A DNA stretch of 64,000 nucleotides from Paraburkholderia sediminicola (GCF_902859805.1 NZ_CADIKC010000008.1:62001-126000); one strand, 5' to 3'. Shown: positions 27,254-36,513, counted from the stretch's first letter. Notes: generated from the sequence alone by a model not told the origin. Made by a program: numbers and translations.

Positions 27254-27449
27254 GCTTCGCTCCTGCGTGTTCCCGCGTGTTCCTGTTTGCTGCCTGTTCG
27301 TGTTTGCTGCCCGCTAGTTGCGTGCGCGATGCGTGCTCCGCTTTGCTTGCGCTTCCCTGCATGCTTCAGCCTGTAGCGCGTGCACTTCTCCACACGCGCT
27401 TCTTGCCGGGCATTTTTTGGGTGCCGCTCTCTCAGGTCCTACGCGCCGC

Positions 27450-28223
27450 TTACGCGGCGGCCAGCCATGCGACGTAGTGCGCCGCGTCCGCATCGATACG
27501 GTTCGCATCGAACGGAAATTCAATGCCGCGTGGCACGTGGCGCGGCAGCTTGTCGAGCACCGCCGCGAACTGCGTGTCGCCGGCAGCCGGCGCGGCGGGA
27601 AAACGTCGCGCGCCCTCGCCCACCGTCGTTTTGCAGTGGATGTATTCGACATAGGCAGCCAGCGGCCCGGCGGCATCGAGCGGCGCGACATCGCGCCAGG
27701 CCCAGTTGCCGATATCGAAGGTCATGCCGAGCAGACCAGCGTGGCCCTCACGCTCCAGCGCCTCGAACAGTCCGGTGAATTGCCCAAGCGAACCGCCTTC
27801 AGCCAGTTGACCGTTTTCGACGACGAGCCGCACGTCCGCGCAGCGCATGTAATCAGCAATCACGGCGGCCTTAGCTTCGGCGCCGAACCCGCCGAGTTGC
27901 AGCTTGACGAAGCGCGCGCCCAGCGCGATCGCTTCTTCGATCGAGACACGCAGTGCGTCGGCATCGAGCCCGCCATCCGGCATGTACAGCGACGCGGGTG
28001 TCGAGTAGACCGACCACAGCCCGAGGGCCGCAATTTCCTTGCCGAGCGCGCGTAACGCTTGCGGCGCAGCGTCGGTCTCGTCGGCGAAGAGTTCGCGACG
28101 CACTTCGAAGCCCGTGGCGCCGGCTCGTTTGCTCGCATCGGCCCACTTCAGATGGCCGTGCGTGCGAACCGCGTCCATCCCGAATGCGCTTGCGACGATC
28201 ACCACATCCACTGCGTCAGTCAT
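27450..28223 (-). CDS. kguE: Sugar phosphate isomerase/epimerase family protein (KguE-like)
   Basis: This 257-aa TIM-barrel protein of the xylose-isomerase-like family has conserved metal-site-type residues in LRVSIEEAIALGARFVKLQLG, VRLVVENGQ, GMTFDIGNWAW and YIHCKTTVG. It is the usual first gene of kguEKTD in Pseudomonas, with a role in ketogluconate use that is not well defined. The start at 28223 is set by homology-like onset of the barrel; a longer upstream extension runs through the operator and is rejected. A palindromic operator lies 34 bp upstream. Confidence 0.82.
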   Translation of the reverse strand: MTDAVDVVIVASAFGMDAVRTHGHLKWADASKRAGATGFEVRRELFADETDAAPQALRALGKEIAALGLWSVYSTPASLYMPDGGLDADALRVSIEEAIALGARFVKLQLGGFGAEAKAAVIADYMRCADVRLVVENGQLAEGGSLGQFTGLFEALEREGHAGLLGMTFDIGNWAWRDVAPLDAAGPLAAYVEYIHCKTTVGEGARRFPAAPAAGDTQFAAVLDKLPRHVPRGIEFPFDANRIDADAAHYVAWLAAA

Positions 28224-28257
28224 GTCGAATCTACTTGAATCTGTCTCACGGCCGGCA

Positions 28258-28275
28258 TTTGGAACCGGTTCCAAA
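28258..28275 (-). promoter_or_regulatory. PtxS-type operator before kguE
   Basis: TTTGGAACCGGTTCCAAA is a perfect 18-bp palindrome centred 43 bp before the kguE start. The core AACCGGTT equals that of the described Pseudomonas PtxS site (TGAAACCGGTTTCA), and the ptxS-like gene closes this operon. Confidence 0.85.
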
Positions 28276-28372
28276 CACACTTCGAAAAAAAGCGCCGAGG
28301 CGCTTGCGATGCCCGAATAGTGCGCCGGGCGAGGTGTTATGCACCATAGTGGAAATCCCCAGGAAAGCTCGA

Positions 28373-29377
28373 TCAGGGTCCATCCGCAAGGCACAGCGCG
28401 AGGAACTGTTCGACCACGCGCGACGGCGCGCTCGCATGCGGCACCAGAATCGACAGTCGCCGCGTCAGCGGCTCGGGACTCAACGAGAACAGACACAGCG
28501 CGCCATCCTCATGCCGCATCGACATCGCCGAGACGAAACCGATGCCCATGCCCGCCCGCACGGCCTCCTTGACGCCTTCGACCCCGGCAATCTCCAGCGC
28601 CACGCGCATCGGCACGCCCGCCCGGGCAAAGGCCCGCTCGACGATCTGCCGCACGCCCGAGCCGGCTTCGCGCAGCACCAGCGAATGTGGACCGAACGCC
28701 GCCAGCTCCGCCCGCCCGCCGTTGATATCCGCAACGGCTCTTACCGCGCGTGCCGCTCCACCTTCTAGCGCTCCTGACACGCCGCCCCCGTTCTCCTCAT
28801 CTGCTTCGGCAGCCCTCTGCCCGCCACCCGTCTGCGCCAGCGCCACCGCCAGCGGATGCGTGCGCGGCATGATCGCGACGATCTCGTCCTCGCGCCACGC
28901 GTGCACCGCGGTATCCGGCGGCAGATCCGAGCCGACCGGACCTTCGATCATCGCGATATCCACCGAGCCTAGCGCGCCGACGATCTCCGTGGTGTTGCCA
29001 TCGGCGGTATGCAGCGTCACGTCGGGATAGTGGCGATGAAAATCGGCGATCAGGTACGGCAGCAGATAACTCGCCGGCGTGGTGCTTGCGCCAATGCGCA
29101 AGGTGCCTTGCTCGAGCCCGCGCAGCGCGTCGCGATACGCATGCGCCTGCCGCCACGTATCGCGCAGCCGGGTCGCATAGCTGGCAAGTTGCTCGCCGGC
29201 GGGCGTCAGGCGCACGCCGCGCCCGTCGCGCAGATAGAGCGGCTCGCCGAATTCGTCCTGCAACTGGCGCAATTGTCCGGATACGGCCGGCTGCGACAGA
29301 TGCAGCGCCACAGCCGCCCGGCTAATGTTGCGATGCTCGGCGACAGCGGCAAACGTTATAAGTTGATCCGGGGTCAT
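28373..29377 (-). CDS. LysR family regulator (YeiE-like)
   Basis: This 334-aa LysR regulator (HTH: LITFAAVAEHRNISRAAVALHLSQPAVSGQLRQLQ) has its effector domain interrupted near residues 185-215 by a Gly/Ala/Glu-rich insertion (GGGQRAAEADEENGGG). It is divergent from a YeiH family transporter, the arrangement seen for YeiE-YeiH in enterobacteria, so it probably controls that gene. The 120-bp AT-rich gap between them carries dyad symmetry. Confidence 0.9.
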   Translation of the reverse strand: MTPDQLITFAAVAEHRNISRAAVALHLSQPAVSGQLRQLQDEFGEPLYLRDGRGVRLTPAGEQLASYATRLRDTWRQAHAYRDALRGLEQGTLRIGASTTPASYLLPYLIADFHRHYPDVTLHTADGNTTEIVGALGSVDIAMIEGPVGSDLPPDTAVHAWREDEIVAIMPRTHPLAVALAQTGGGQRAAEADEENGGGVSGALEGGAARAVRAVADINGGRAELAAFGPHSLVLREAGSGVRQIVERAFARAGVPMRVALEIAGVEGVKEAVRAGMGIGFVSAMSMRHEDGALCLFSLSPEPLTRRLSILVPHASAPSRVVEQFLALCLADGP

Positions 29378-29414
29378 GGCAGGCTAAGTATCCGTTGAAC
29401 TGATACTTCACATT

Positions 29415-29452
29415 CTAAATCACGATTTTTCATATCGATATATCTAATTTAG
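29415..29452. promoter_or_regulatory. AT-rich divergent control region with nested dyads
   Basis: CTAAAT at 29415-29420 is matched by ATTTAG at 29447-29452, with ATATCGATAT inside (29432-29441). It lies between the divergent LysR and YeiH-like genes and is a plausible LysR binding region. Confidence 0.5.
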
Positions 29453-29497
29453 GATTTGACCTATCAAATCAAGACAGTCATAGAAAGGCACTACGCC

Positions 29498-30589
29498 ATG
29501 TCCACCGCTCATCTCACTGCTTCCGCCGCACCCGCCGGGTCATCCACCCGCGGCCAACTCAACGGCATTCTGTTCGTTGCACTGTTCGCCGCGGCCGTGA
29601 CCCGCATCGCTTCGATCCCGGCCATCGCCGGCCTCGGCCTGAGCCCGCTGATCGTCGGTATCGTGGCCGGCGCCATTTACGGCAACGCGCTGCGTGACGG
29701 CATGCCCGAAAGCTGGGCGGCCGGCGTCAACTTCTCGGCGCGCAAACTTCTGCGCATCGCCGTGGCGTTTTTTGGACTGCGTGTCAGCCTGCAGGAAATC
29801 GCCCAGGTCGGCTTGCCCGGTCTCGCTGAATCAGTGCTGATCGTCGTGAGCACGCTGGTGATCGGCACGTGGGCCGGGATGAAAATCATGAAGCTCGACC
29901 GCGACACAGCCCTGCTGACGGCTGCGGGCAGCGCTATCTGCGGCGCGGCTGCGGTGCTCGCGTTCGAGTCGACGCTGCAATCCAAGCCGCATAAGAGCGC
30001 GATGGCGGTAGGCAGTGTGGTGCTGTTCGGCACCCTCTCGATGTTCCTTTACCCGGTGCTGTTCAAGGCGGGCTGGCTGCATCTCGACACGGTTGGCGCG
30101 GGCCTGTTCTTCGGCGGCACGATTCACGAAGTGGCGCAGGTGGTTGGCGCGGCCAGTAACGTGAGCCCGGAAGCGACCCACATCGCGACCATCGTCAAGA
30201 TGACCCGTGTGATGCTGCTGGTGCCGGTGCTGCTGGTCGTCGGCATGTGGGTGAACCGCTCGGCGCGCAGCGCCGCCGCCAACGCAACGGCCGAAGACGG
30301 CAAGCAACACGCCCCGCGCAAGCTGGCGATTCCCTGGTTCGCGCTCGGCTTCCTCGCCTTCGTCGTGATCAACTCGCTGCACGTTCTGCCGGAAAGCACG
30401 ACCAGCACGCTGAACATGCTCGACACCTTCGCGCTCACCATGGCCATGACCGCGCTCGGTATCGAAACCCGCATTGCGCAGATCCGTCAGGCCGGCCCCC
30501 GCGCATTGACCACCGGCTTCATCCTGTATGTGTGGCTGATTGCCGGCGGACTGGGTATCACGTGGACCGTCCAGCACCTGTTCGGCTAA
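29498..30589 (+). CDS. YeiH/UPF0324 family putative sulfate/anion exporter
   Basis: This 363-aa inner-membrane protein has about 10 hydrophobic segments. Typical UPF0324 stretches are SPLIVGIVAGAIYGNALR, RKLLRIAVAFFGLRVSLQEI, GSAICGAAAVLAFES and ALTMAMTALGIETRIAQIRQAG. The family has been annotated as sulfate exporters on limited evidence. The start ATG at 29498 is preferred to an upstream in-frame ATG (29456), which lies in the control region. A terminator follows closely. Confidence 0.87.
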   Translation: MSTAHLTASAAPAGSSTRGQLNGILFVALFAAAVTRIASIPAIAGLGLSPLIVGIVAGAIYGNALRDGMPESWAAGVNFSARKLLRIAVAFFGLRVSLQEIAQVGLPGLAESVLIVVSTLVIGTWAGMKIMKLDRDTALLTAAGSAICGAAAVLAFESTLQSKPHKSAMAVGSVVLFGTLSMFLYPVLFKAGWLHLDTVGAGLFFGGTIHEVAQVVGAASNVSPEATHIATIVKMTRVMLLVPVLLVVGMWVNRSARSAAANATAEDGKQHAPRKLAIPWFALGFLAFVVINSLHVLPESTTSTLNMLDTFALTMAMTALGIETRIAQIRQAGPRALTTGFILYVWLIAGGLGITWTVQHLFG

Positions 30590-30609
30590 GCCGCCTTCGC
30601 CTCCCCGCC

Positions 30610-30634
30610 AACCCCGCCGCGTGCGGGGTTTTGT
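30610..30634 (+). terminator. Terminator after the YeiH-like gene
   Basis: AACCCCGC and GCGGGGTT arms around CGCGT are followed by TTGT, about 20 bp past the stop codon. Confidence 0.8.
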
Positions 30635-30734
30635 GCGTTCAGGAGAACCATCCGTCACTCATGCGCGGCATACTGGTTGCTGACGTTGTCCGTTCACGCA
30701 AACCCGTTCATGCAACTGGAATGAGGACTGATCG

Positions 30735-31472
30735 ATGAGCCTGGAACTTTACTATTGGGACGGCCTGCAGGGTCGCGGCGAATTCGTGCGGCTGGCTCTG
30801 GAAGAAGCCGGCGCGGACTACGTGGAAGTGGCGCGCGGCGAACCGTCCGAGGGCCTCGGCACGAATGCGATGATGTCGATCATGAAGAGCCGCGACGAAC
30901 CCTATCCGCCGTTCGCCCCGCCGTTTCTGAAGGACGGAGATCTGGTGATCGCGCAGACCGCCAACATCCTGTTCTACCTCGGCCCGAAGCTCAATCTCGC
31001 GCCATCGGCCGAAAGCCTGCGCTATGTCGCCAACGGACTGCAACTGACGATCGCCGACATGGTGACCGAAGCGCACGACACGCATCATCCGCTCGCCAGC
31101 GCCTTGTATTACGAAGACCAGAAAGACGCCGCCAGGGTGCGCGCGCACGACTTCATCGACCACCGCATTCCGAAGTTCATGAAGTACTTCGAGCGCGTGC
31201 TGAAGCAGAACCCGGCCGGCGACACGTTCATGGTGGGCGACGCGCTCACGTACGTCGACCTGTCGATGTTCCAGCTGATCGACGGTCTGCTCTACGCGTT
31301 TCCGCGCGCGCTCAAGCGGTTCGGCGAACACTATCCGCGCCTCGCGGCCTTGCATGACGCGGTGATCGAGCGGCCGAACATCGCCGCCTATCTCCAGTCC
31401 GACCGGCGCATTGCGCATAACGAAGCCTGCATCTTCCGGCACTACCCGGAACTCGACGAGGCGGCGACTTGA
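30735..31472 (+). CDS. Glutathione S-transferase family protein
   Basis: This 245-aa cytosolic protein has an N-terminal thioredoxin-like domain (LELYYWDGLQGRGEFVRLALEEAGADY) with a candidate Tyr near residue 6. The cis-Pro region is PPFAPPFLKDGDLVIAQTANILFYLG, followed by the all-helical C-terminal domain (GDALTYVDLSMFQLIDGLLYAF). The longer loop after strand 2 (ARGEPSEGLGTNAMMSIM) is like the sigma/alpha-related group. It conjugates glutathione to electrophiles; the substrate is unknown. It ends 112 bp before a channel gene. Confidence 0.9.
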   Translation: MSLELYYWDGLQGRGEFVRLALEEAGADYVEVARGEPSEGLGTNAMMSIMKSRDEPYPPFAPPFLKDGDLVIAQTANILFYLGPKLNLAPSAESLRYVANGLQLTIADMVTEAHDTHHPLASALYYEDQKDAARVRAHDFIDHRIPKFMKYFERVLKQNPAGDTFMVGDALTYVDLSMFQLIDGLLYAFPRALKRFGEHYPRLAALHDAVIERPNIAAYLQSDRRIAHNEACIFRHYPELDEAAT

Positions 31473-31584
31473 TCCACGCCGCACTCCTTCGCGCCCCTTG
31501 CGCATCGCACCCGCTTCCGCCAGCGGGCGCGATGCTGTTACCGTACGCGCATTCCATCCACCCATCACGCCCTCTCCTGCCGAC

Positions 31585-33318
31585 GTGCTTTCATTCCTGC
31601 TGAAGCTGCGCACCCGCGCCCAAACCCTGTTCCGTCTCTCCGACGCCCATACGATGCTAGTCTGGTCGGTGGTGGTCGGCGTCGCGGGCGCGTTCGCGAC
31701 GATTGCCTTTCGCGAAGGCATCGCGTTGCTGCAACTGGCGGCAGTCGGCAAGTCCGGCAGTTTTGTCGAAATGGCGCGCAGCTTGCCGTGGACGGTGCGC
31801 GTGTGGCTGCCCGCCGCGGGCGGCCTGATCGCCGGCTTCTTTCTGCTGGTCGCGCAGCGTCACGTCGACAAGTGCAATCACATCGACTACATGGAAGCGG
31901 TCGCGATCGGCGACGGCGTGGTACCCGTCAAGCTGAGCTTCTGGCGCAGCGTGTCGTCGCTGTTCACGATCTCGAGCGGCGGCTCGATCGGCCGCGAAGG
32001 TCCGATGGTGCAACTGGCGGCGCTGGCCGCGTCGCTGATCGGCCGCTGGGTGCATTTCGATCCGCCGCGTCTGCGCCTGCTGGTCGCCTGTGGCGCGGCA
32101 GCCGGGATTACCTCCGCGTACAGTGCGCCGATTGCCGGCGCGTTTTTCGTCACCGAGATCGTGCTCGGCTCGATCGTGATGGAGAGCTTCGGTCCTGTGG
32201 TGGTCTCTGCCGTGGTCGCCAACATCACGATGCGCGAGTTCACCAGCTACAAGCCGCCTTACGAAATGCCGGTGTTTCCGCCGGTGGCGGGCGCCGAAGT
32301 CCTGTTGTTCGTTGCGCTCGGGCTGCTGTGCGGCGCGGCCGCGCCGCAATTTCTGCGGCTGATGGACTTCTCGAAAGCAAACTTTCGCAAGCTGCCGGTG
32401 CCGTTGCCCATCCGGCTGGCGTTGGGTGGTCTGATCGTCGGGATTCTGTCGGTCTGGACGCCCGAGGTGTGGGGCAACGGCTACAGCGTCGTCAATTCCA
32501 TTCTGCATTCGCCGTGGACGTGGAGCGCGCTCGTCCTCGTACTGGTGTTCAAGATCGTAGCGACGTCGGCGACTGTCGGTTCAGGCGCGATCGGCGGGGT
32601 ATTCACACCGACGCTCTTCGTCGGCGCGGTGGTCGGCTCGCTGTTCGGTCTGGGCATGCACGCGTTGTGGCCGCACGGCACGTCGGCGCCGTTCGCCTAT
32701 GCGATGGTCGGCATGGGCGCGTTTCTCGCCGGCGCCACGCAGGCGCCGTTGATGGCGATCCTGATGATCTTCGAAATGACGCTCAGCTATCAGGTGGTGC
32801 TGCCGCTGATGCTGTCATGCGTGGTCGCGTATTTCGTGTCGCGCGCGATCGGCAAGACCTCGATGTACGAAATCACGCTGCGCCGCAATCAGGAGGAACA
32901 GGAACGCACCCGTCTGCGCGCGACGCAGATGCGCGAGCTGATCCGCCCCGCCGAAACCGTCGTGCCGCCGAACGCGACCGTGCAGGACATGACGCGCGTG
33001 TTCCTCGAATATCCGGTGAAGTATCTGTACGTTGCCAACGAGTCCGGCGCGTTTCTCGGTGTGGTCGCGCTCAAGGACATCACCTCCGATCTGCTCGACA
33101 AGCGCGACACCTCCGCAAAAACCGCCGCGGATTATCTGCAGCCGCATTTCGACGTGCTCACGCCGGATATGCCGCTCGGCGTTGCGTTGCAGCACTTCAT
33201 GGCGTTCCAGGGGGAGCGGTTGCCGGTGGTCGAAAGCACCGCAGATCCGAAGCTCGCGGGGGTGGTGTACAAGACTTCGCTGCTCGATGCGTACTTCCGC
33301 ATGAATCCGACGCGCTGA
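31585..33318 (+). CDS. ClcB-like chloride channel with C-terminal CBS domains
   Basis: This 577-aa protein combines a ClC transmembrane domain with two C-terminal CBS domains. The GTG at 31585 (VLSFLLKLRTRAQ) is preferred, since a longer frame would overlap the upstream GST gene. Selectivity motifs are GSIGREGP (~135) and GSGAIGGVFTPTLF (~335). The first CBS domain begins near ELIRPAETVVPPNATVQDM. The usual gating and proton glutamates of ClC antiporters were not assigned with certainty, so whether this is channel or exchanger is open. Confidence 0.88.
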   Translation: MLSFLLKLRTRAQTLFRLSDAHTMLVWSVVVGVAGAFATIAFREGIALLQLAAVGKSGSFVEMARSLPWTVRVWLPAAGGLIAGFFLLVAQRHVDKCNHIDYMEAVAIGDGVVPVKLSFWRSVSSLFTISSGGSIGREGPMVQLAALAASLIGRWVHFDPPRLRLLVACGAAAGITSAYSAPIAGAFFVTEIVLGSIVMESFGPVVVSAVVANITMREFTSYKPPYEMPVFPPVAGAEVLLFVALGLLCGAAAPQFLRLMDFSKANFRKLPVPLPIRLALGGLIVGILSVWTPEVWGNGYSVVNSILHSPWTWSALVLVLVFKIVATSATVGSGAIGGVFTPTLFVGAVVGSLFGLGMHALWPHGTSAPFAYAMVGMGAFLAGATQAPLMAILMIFEMTLSYQVVLPLMLSCVVAYFVSRAIGKTSMYEITLRRNQEEQERTRLRATQMRELIRPAETVVPPNATVQDMTRVFLEYPVKYLYVANESGAFLGVVALKDITSDLLDKRDTSAKTAADYLQPHFDVLTPDMPLGVALQHFMAFQGERLPVVESTADPKLAGVVYKTSLLDAYFRMNPTR

Positions 33319-33450
33319 GGCCTGACGCACCCTCATCGTGCAAAGCGCGGCAGATTCTCTACAATGAGGAAACCGCTGCCGCGCTTGCGAGCAGCGCGCG
33401 TTACGCCAAGACGGGCGCGCTGAGACGCCCGCCCTTCGATCGGAGCGAAG

Positions 33451-34788
33451 ATGAGCGAACCGTCCCTCGATGCCGTGCGCCGTGATCAGGCCGGCTGGAT
33501 TTTTCTGCATATCGAAGGCGAGCCGTACGATCGCGGCGAGCAGCACGGCCAGTTGCTCGCCACTGAAATCCGAAACGCGATCCACACCGCCCGCTACCTC
33601 GCGAAATGGGATACCGGCGAAGACTTCGATGCCTTCGTCGACGCCGCCGTGTCCCAGTTCGCCAACAAACTCGACACTGAATTCGCCGACGAAATCCAGG
33701 GCATCGCGGATGGCGCGAAACTGCCGTTCGCCGAAGTGCTGGCCTGGAACGGCTACATGGATCTGCTGCAAAGCTGGTGGCCGAGCCACGCGGCGGCCCA
33801 GAAACCGCAGCTCGGCATGAAACCGTGGCGCGGACGCCGCGGCCATCACTGCAGCGCGTTCATCGCCACCGGCAACGCCACCCGCGACGGCCGTATCGTG
33901 ATGGCGCACAACTCATGGGACCGCTACGCCGCGGGCGACGCGTTCAACGTCGTGTTCGACATCGTGCCCGATCGCGGCAACCGCATCCTGATGCAGGGCT
34001 TGCCAGGCTGCATCTCCAGCCTCACCGATTTCTGGGTCACCGAGGCCGGCCTGATGGTGACCGAAACCACCATCTCCAACTTTGTCGGCTACAACGCAGC
34101 GGGTGCGCCGGAGTTCTATCGCTCGCGGCGCGCGTCTCAGTACGCCAACAACATCGGCGAATGGTGCGAGATGTTCGCGGTCGCCAATAACGGCGGCTAT
34201 GCGAACAGCTGGCTGCTCGGCGACACCAAGACCGGCGAGATCGCGCGCTACGAACTGGGGCTGCACTATTCCGGTTTCGAGAGTACGAAAGACGGCTTCT
34301 ATAGCGGTTACAACACCGCGACCGATCTGAAGATCCGCAACCAGGAATGCATCGGCGAAGGCGAAGACTATACGGACGTGCGCAAGAACGGCGCGCGCCG
34401 CTTGCGCTTCATGCAGCTCGAAGAAATGCATCACGGCAAGATCGACGTCGAACTCGCGAAAGAGATGATCGCCGACCATCACGACGTCTATCTCGACCGC
34501 AACGACAACCCCTGCTCGCGCACCATCTGCGGGCATCTGGAACTGGACGACGCGCGCTTCGGCGGTTCCGATCAAGGGCCGTTCAATCCGTGGGGCGCCA
34601 ACGACGGCAAGGTGGTCGACAGCGAGATGGCGCGCAACATGGCGTTCGCCGCGCGCTGGGGCCACCCGTGCGGCCGGCCGTTCGACGCCCAGGCGTTCAT
34701 GAAGCGCCACCCGCAATGGAACTGGCTCAACGGCTATATGCGCGACAGGCCGTCGTGGCCGTGGACACAGTTCGACGTGCTGCGCTAG
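33451..34788 (+). CDS. C45 family autoproteolytic acyltransferase/hydrolase
   Basis: A 445-aa protein in the peptidase C45/isopenicillin N acyltransferase-like (Ntn-hydrolase) superfamily, close to phospholipase-B-like proteins. The likely processed nucleophile is Cys134 in RRGHHCSAFIATG, so an N-terminal prosegment of 133 residues (with YDRGEQHGQLL, ADEIQGIADGA and WNGYMDLL) would be released. Downstream blocks are GRIVMAHNSWDRY, EAGLMVTETTIS and the C-terminal DNPCSRTICGHLELDD. No signal peptide is evident. The substrate is an amide or ester of unknown type. It sits 130 bp after the ClcB-like gene. Confidence 0.83.
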   Translation: MSEPSLDAVRRDQAGWIFLHIEGEPYDRGEQHGQLLATEIRNAIHTARYLAKWDTGEDFDAFVDAAVSQFANKLDTEFADEIQGIADGAKLPFAEVLAWNGYMDLLQSWWPSHAAAQKPQLGMKPWRGRRGHHCSAFIATGNATRDGRIVMAHNSWDRYAAGDAFNVVFDIVPDRGNRILMQGLPGCISSLTDFWVTEAGLMVTETTISNFVGYNAAGAPEFYRSRRASQYANNIGEWCEMFAVANNGGYANSWLLGDTKTGEIARYELGLHYSGFESTKDGFYSGYNTATDLKIRNQECIGEGEDYTDVRKNGARRLRFMQLEEMHHGKIDVELAKEMIADHHDVYLDRNDNPCSRTICGHLELDDARFGGSDQGPFNPWGANDGKVVDSEMARNMAFAARWGHPCGRPFDAQAFMKRHPQWNWLNGYMRDRPSWPWTQFDVLR

Positions 34789-35127
34789 ATGATTGCTCCT
34801 GGCGCTCGCTGAACCGTTGTTGGCCCACGCTGTTACCAGGCCGATTGAGGTTCGCGCGCGGACCCGGACATCGGCCGCTACCGCACCGCAGCATAAACGC
34901 AGCACGACCGTTCGCGACTTCGCTGCCTTTTTCCTGCCATGATGTGAAATCTACAATTAGGTTTTGTCTCTTTTGCGCGCGCGTCGCAGCCGTTTGCCAT
35001 CTAAGATGGTAGATGCACGCCGCCCGCCTGTATCAACGCCGCGTGTAGATTGCGCCGTCCTTACGACGCGGGGACGGCACAACACTTGCTCAACTGCCAG
35101 CGCCGCATGAGCTTAGGAGGTCGGGCG
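34789..35127. other. Intergenic region before the small secreted protein
   Basis: About 340 bp with no supported gene. It contains a short repeated CTAAGATGGTAGAT/TCTACAATTAGG-type AT-richer patch at 34945-35012. The promoter for the following plus-strand genes is expected here. Confidence 0.35.
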
Positions 35128-35382
35128 ATGAAAACCTCGACACTGTTGACCATGGTGACGCTGTCAGCCTCGTGTTTTGCCGCGCCGGTTCATACCGCGC
35201 CTGACAGCACAGCCGCCAATAGCCTTGCCGAACGCGCCAACGCCGCACCGGTCGCTCCCGCGGCGCCGGACGTCGCTGCCACCGACGACAATCGTCCGCA
35301 ACAATGGCAACACATTGCGCTGCCCAAGTCGCGGCATCTGGAGCGAAGCTTCACAGGCCAGAACGAGCATCTGCAGACCTGA
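35128..35382 (+). CDS. Small secreted protein (84 aa), unknown function
   Basis: The ATG at 35128 has an excellent ribosome site (TAGGAGG, 7-nt spacing). A signal peptide (KTSTLLTMVTLSASCFA-A) directs export. The mature part of about 65 residues is Ala/Pro-rich and disordered, ending QHIALPKSRHLERSFTGQNEHLQT. No family recognised. It is followed after 22 bp by a DUF2795-type gene and an AraC gene, which may form one unit. Confidence 0.7.
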   Translation: MKTSTLLTMVTLSASCFAAPVHTAPDSTAANSLAERANAAPVAPAAPDVAATDDNRPQQWQHIALPKSRHLERSFTGQNEHLQT

Positions 35383-35404
35383 AAACAGCACCCTTGGAGC
35401 GCGC

Positions 35405-35635
35405 ATGACCGCATCGGCTATTCCCGGCGAATCGATTGATCTGCAGATCGCCGACGTTCTGCGCGAAGTCAGTTTCCCGACCTACAAGGACGCGCTAGTC
35501 GACGCCGCGCGCGAAGCCGGCGCGAGCAACGAAGTCGTGTCGATGCTCGACGGTTTGCCGGAGCAGGACTATGCCGACGTGGAGTCGGTCACGCGCCTCG
35601 TCGGCGGCAACTACGGGCCGGGTCTGGGGGCATGA
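35405..35635 (+). CDS. DUF2795-type small protein (76 aa)
   Basis: A small soluble protein with the DUF2795 pattern: IADVLREVSFPTYKDALVDAAREAGASNEVVSMLDGLPEQDYADVESVTRLVG. The core is a repeated small helical fold with the FPTYKDALVDAAREAGA helix-turn. Family members often occur near regulators but have no known role. Its stop (TGA) overlaps the AraC start (ATGA), so the two are translationally coupled. Confidence 0.8.
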   Translation: MTASAIPGESIDLQIADVLREVSFPTYKDALVDAAREAGASNEVVSMLDGLPEQDYADVESVTRLVGGNYGPGLGA

Positions 35636-36513
35636 GCGGAAAGCAGGTCTTGACGCTGAGTTCGCTTTCATCCGATCCGAAGCCCGCTGCCGACTGGATC
35701 CATCGCTCGCCGCATTCGGGCGGCACGAGCGGCGTCGAGCGGATCGAAGCCTTCTTCCAGCATGCCGGCTATGCGATGCACCGGCACGATACCTATGCAA
35801 TCGGCCGCACGCTCGGCGGCGTGCAGAGCTTCCGCTATCGCGGCAGCACGCGTAACAGCTTGCCGGGCGGCACGATGGTGCTACATCCCGACGAGCCGCA
35901 CGACGGCCAGGCCGGCACTCGTGACGGCTTTCACTACCGGATGATCTATGTCGACCCGGCGCTGTTCCAGCAAGCGCTCGGCGGCAAGCCGCTGCCGTTC
36001 ATTGAAGGCGGAATCTCGAACGATCCGCGTCTGTTTGCGGCGACCGAGAGCCTGCTGCGCACGATGGATTGCGCGATCGATTCGCTTGAACAGGACGACG
36101 CGCTCTACGAGCTGGCTGTCGCGCTCGACGCCGTGGCAGGCGGTGCGGCGACGCGCCGTCCGGTGGATTACGTCGCGGCCGAACGGGCGCGCGAGTACAT
36201 GCTCGGTTCGCTCGGTTCGCTCGATAGCGCGGTGACGCTTGACGAGCTGGCGGCAGCCGCCAGCCGCGACCGCTGGAGCTTGTCGCGGGATTTTCGTGCG
36301 CTGTTCGGCACGAGTCCGCATCGCTATCTGACCATGCGCCGGCTCGATCTCGTGCGTCGACTCGCGATTCAGGGCGTGTCGCTCGCCGACGCGTCGGCAG
36401 CGGCCGGCTTTACCGATCAGAGCCATATGACGCGGCACTTCAAGCGCGCGTGGGGCGTGGCGCCTGCGCATTGGCTCAAGATGCTGGGGCCCTCGACGCA
36501 CGGCGCGCGCTAA
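35632..36513 (+). CDS. AraC family transcriptional regulator
   Basis: This 293-aa regulator has an N-terminal cupin-like AraC ligand-binding domain (HDTYAIGRTLGGVQSFRYRG, HPDEPHDGQAGT) and a C-terminal double HTH domain (LDELAAAASRDRWSLSRDFRALFGTSPHRYL; ADASAAAGFTDQSHMTRHFKRAWGV). It begins inside the end of the DUF2795 gene (ATGA). The target is unknown; the cupin gene 125 bp downstream is a candidate. Confidence 0.93.
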   Translation: MSGKQVLTLSSLSSDPKPAADWIHRSPHSGGTSGVERIEAFFQHAGYAMHRHDTYAIGRTLGGVQSFRYRGSTRNSLPGGTMVLHPDEPHDGQAGTRDGFHYRMIYVDPALFQQALGGKPLPFIEGGISNDPRLFAATESLLRTMDCAIDSLEQDDALYELAVALDAVAGGAATRRPVDYVAAERAREYMLGSLGSLDSAVTLDELAAAASRDRWSLSRDFRALFGTSPHRYLTMRRLDLVRRLAIQGVSLADASAAAGFTDQSHMTRHFKRAWGVAPAHWLKMLGPSTHGAR

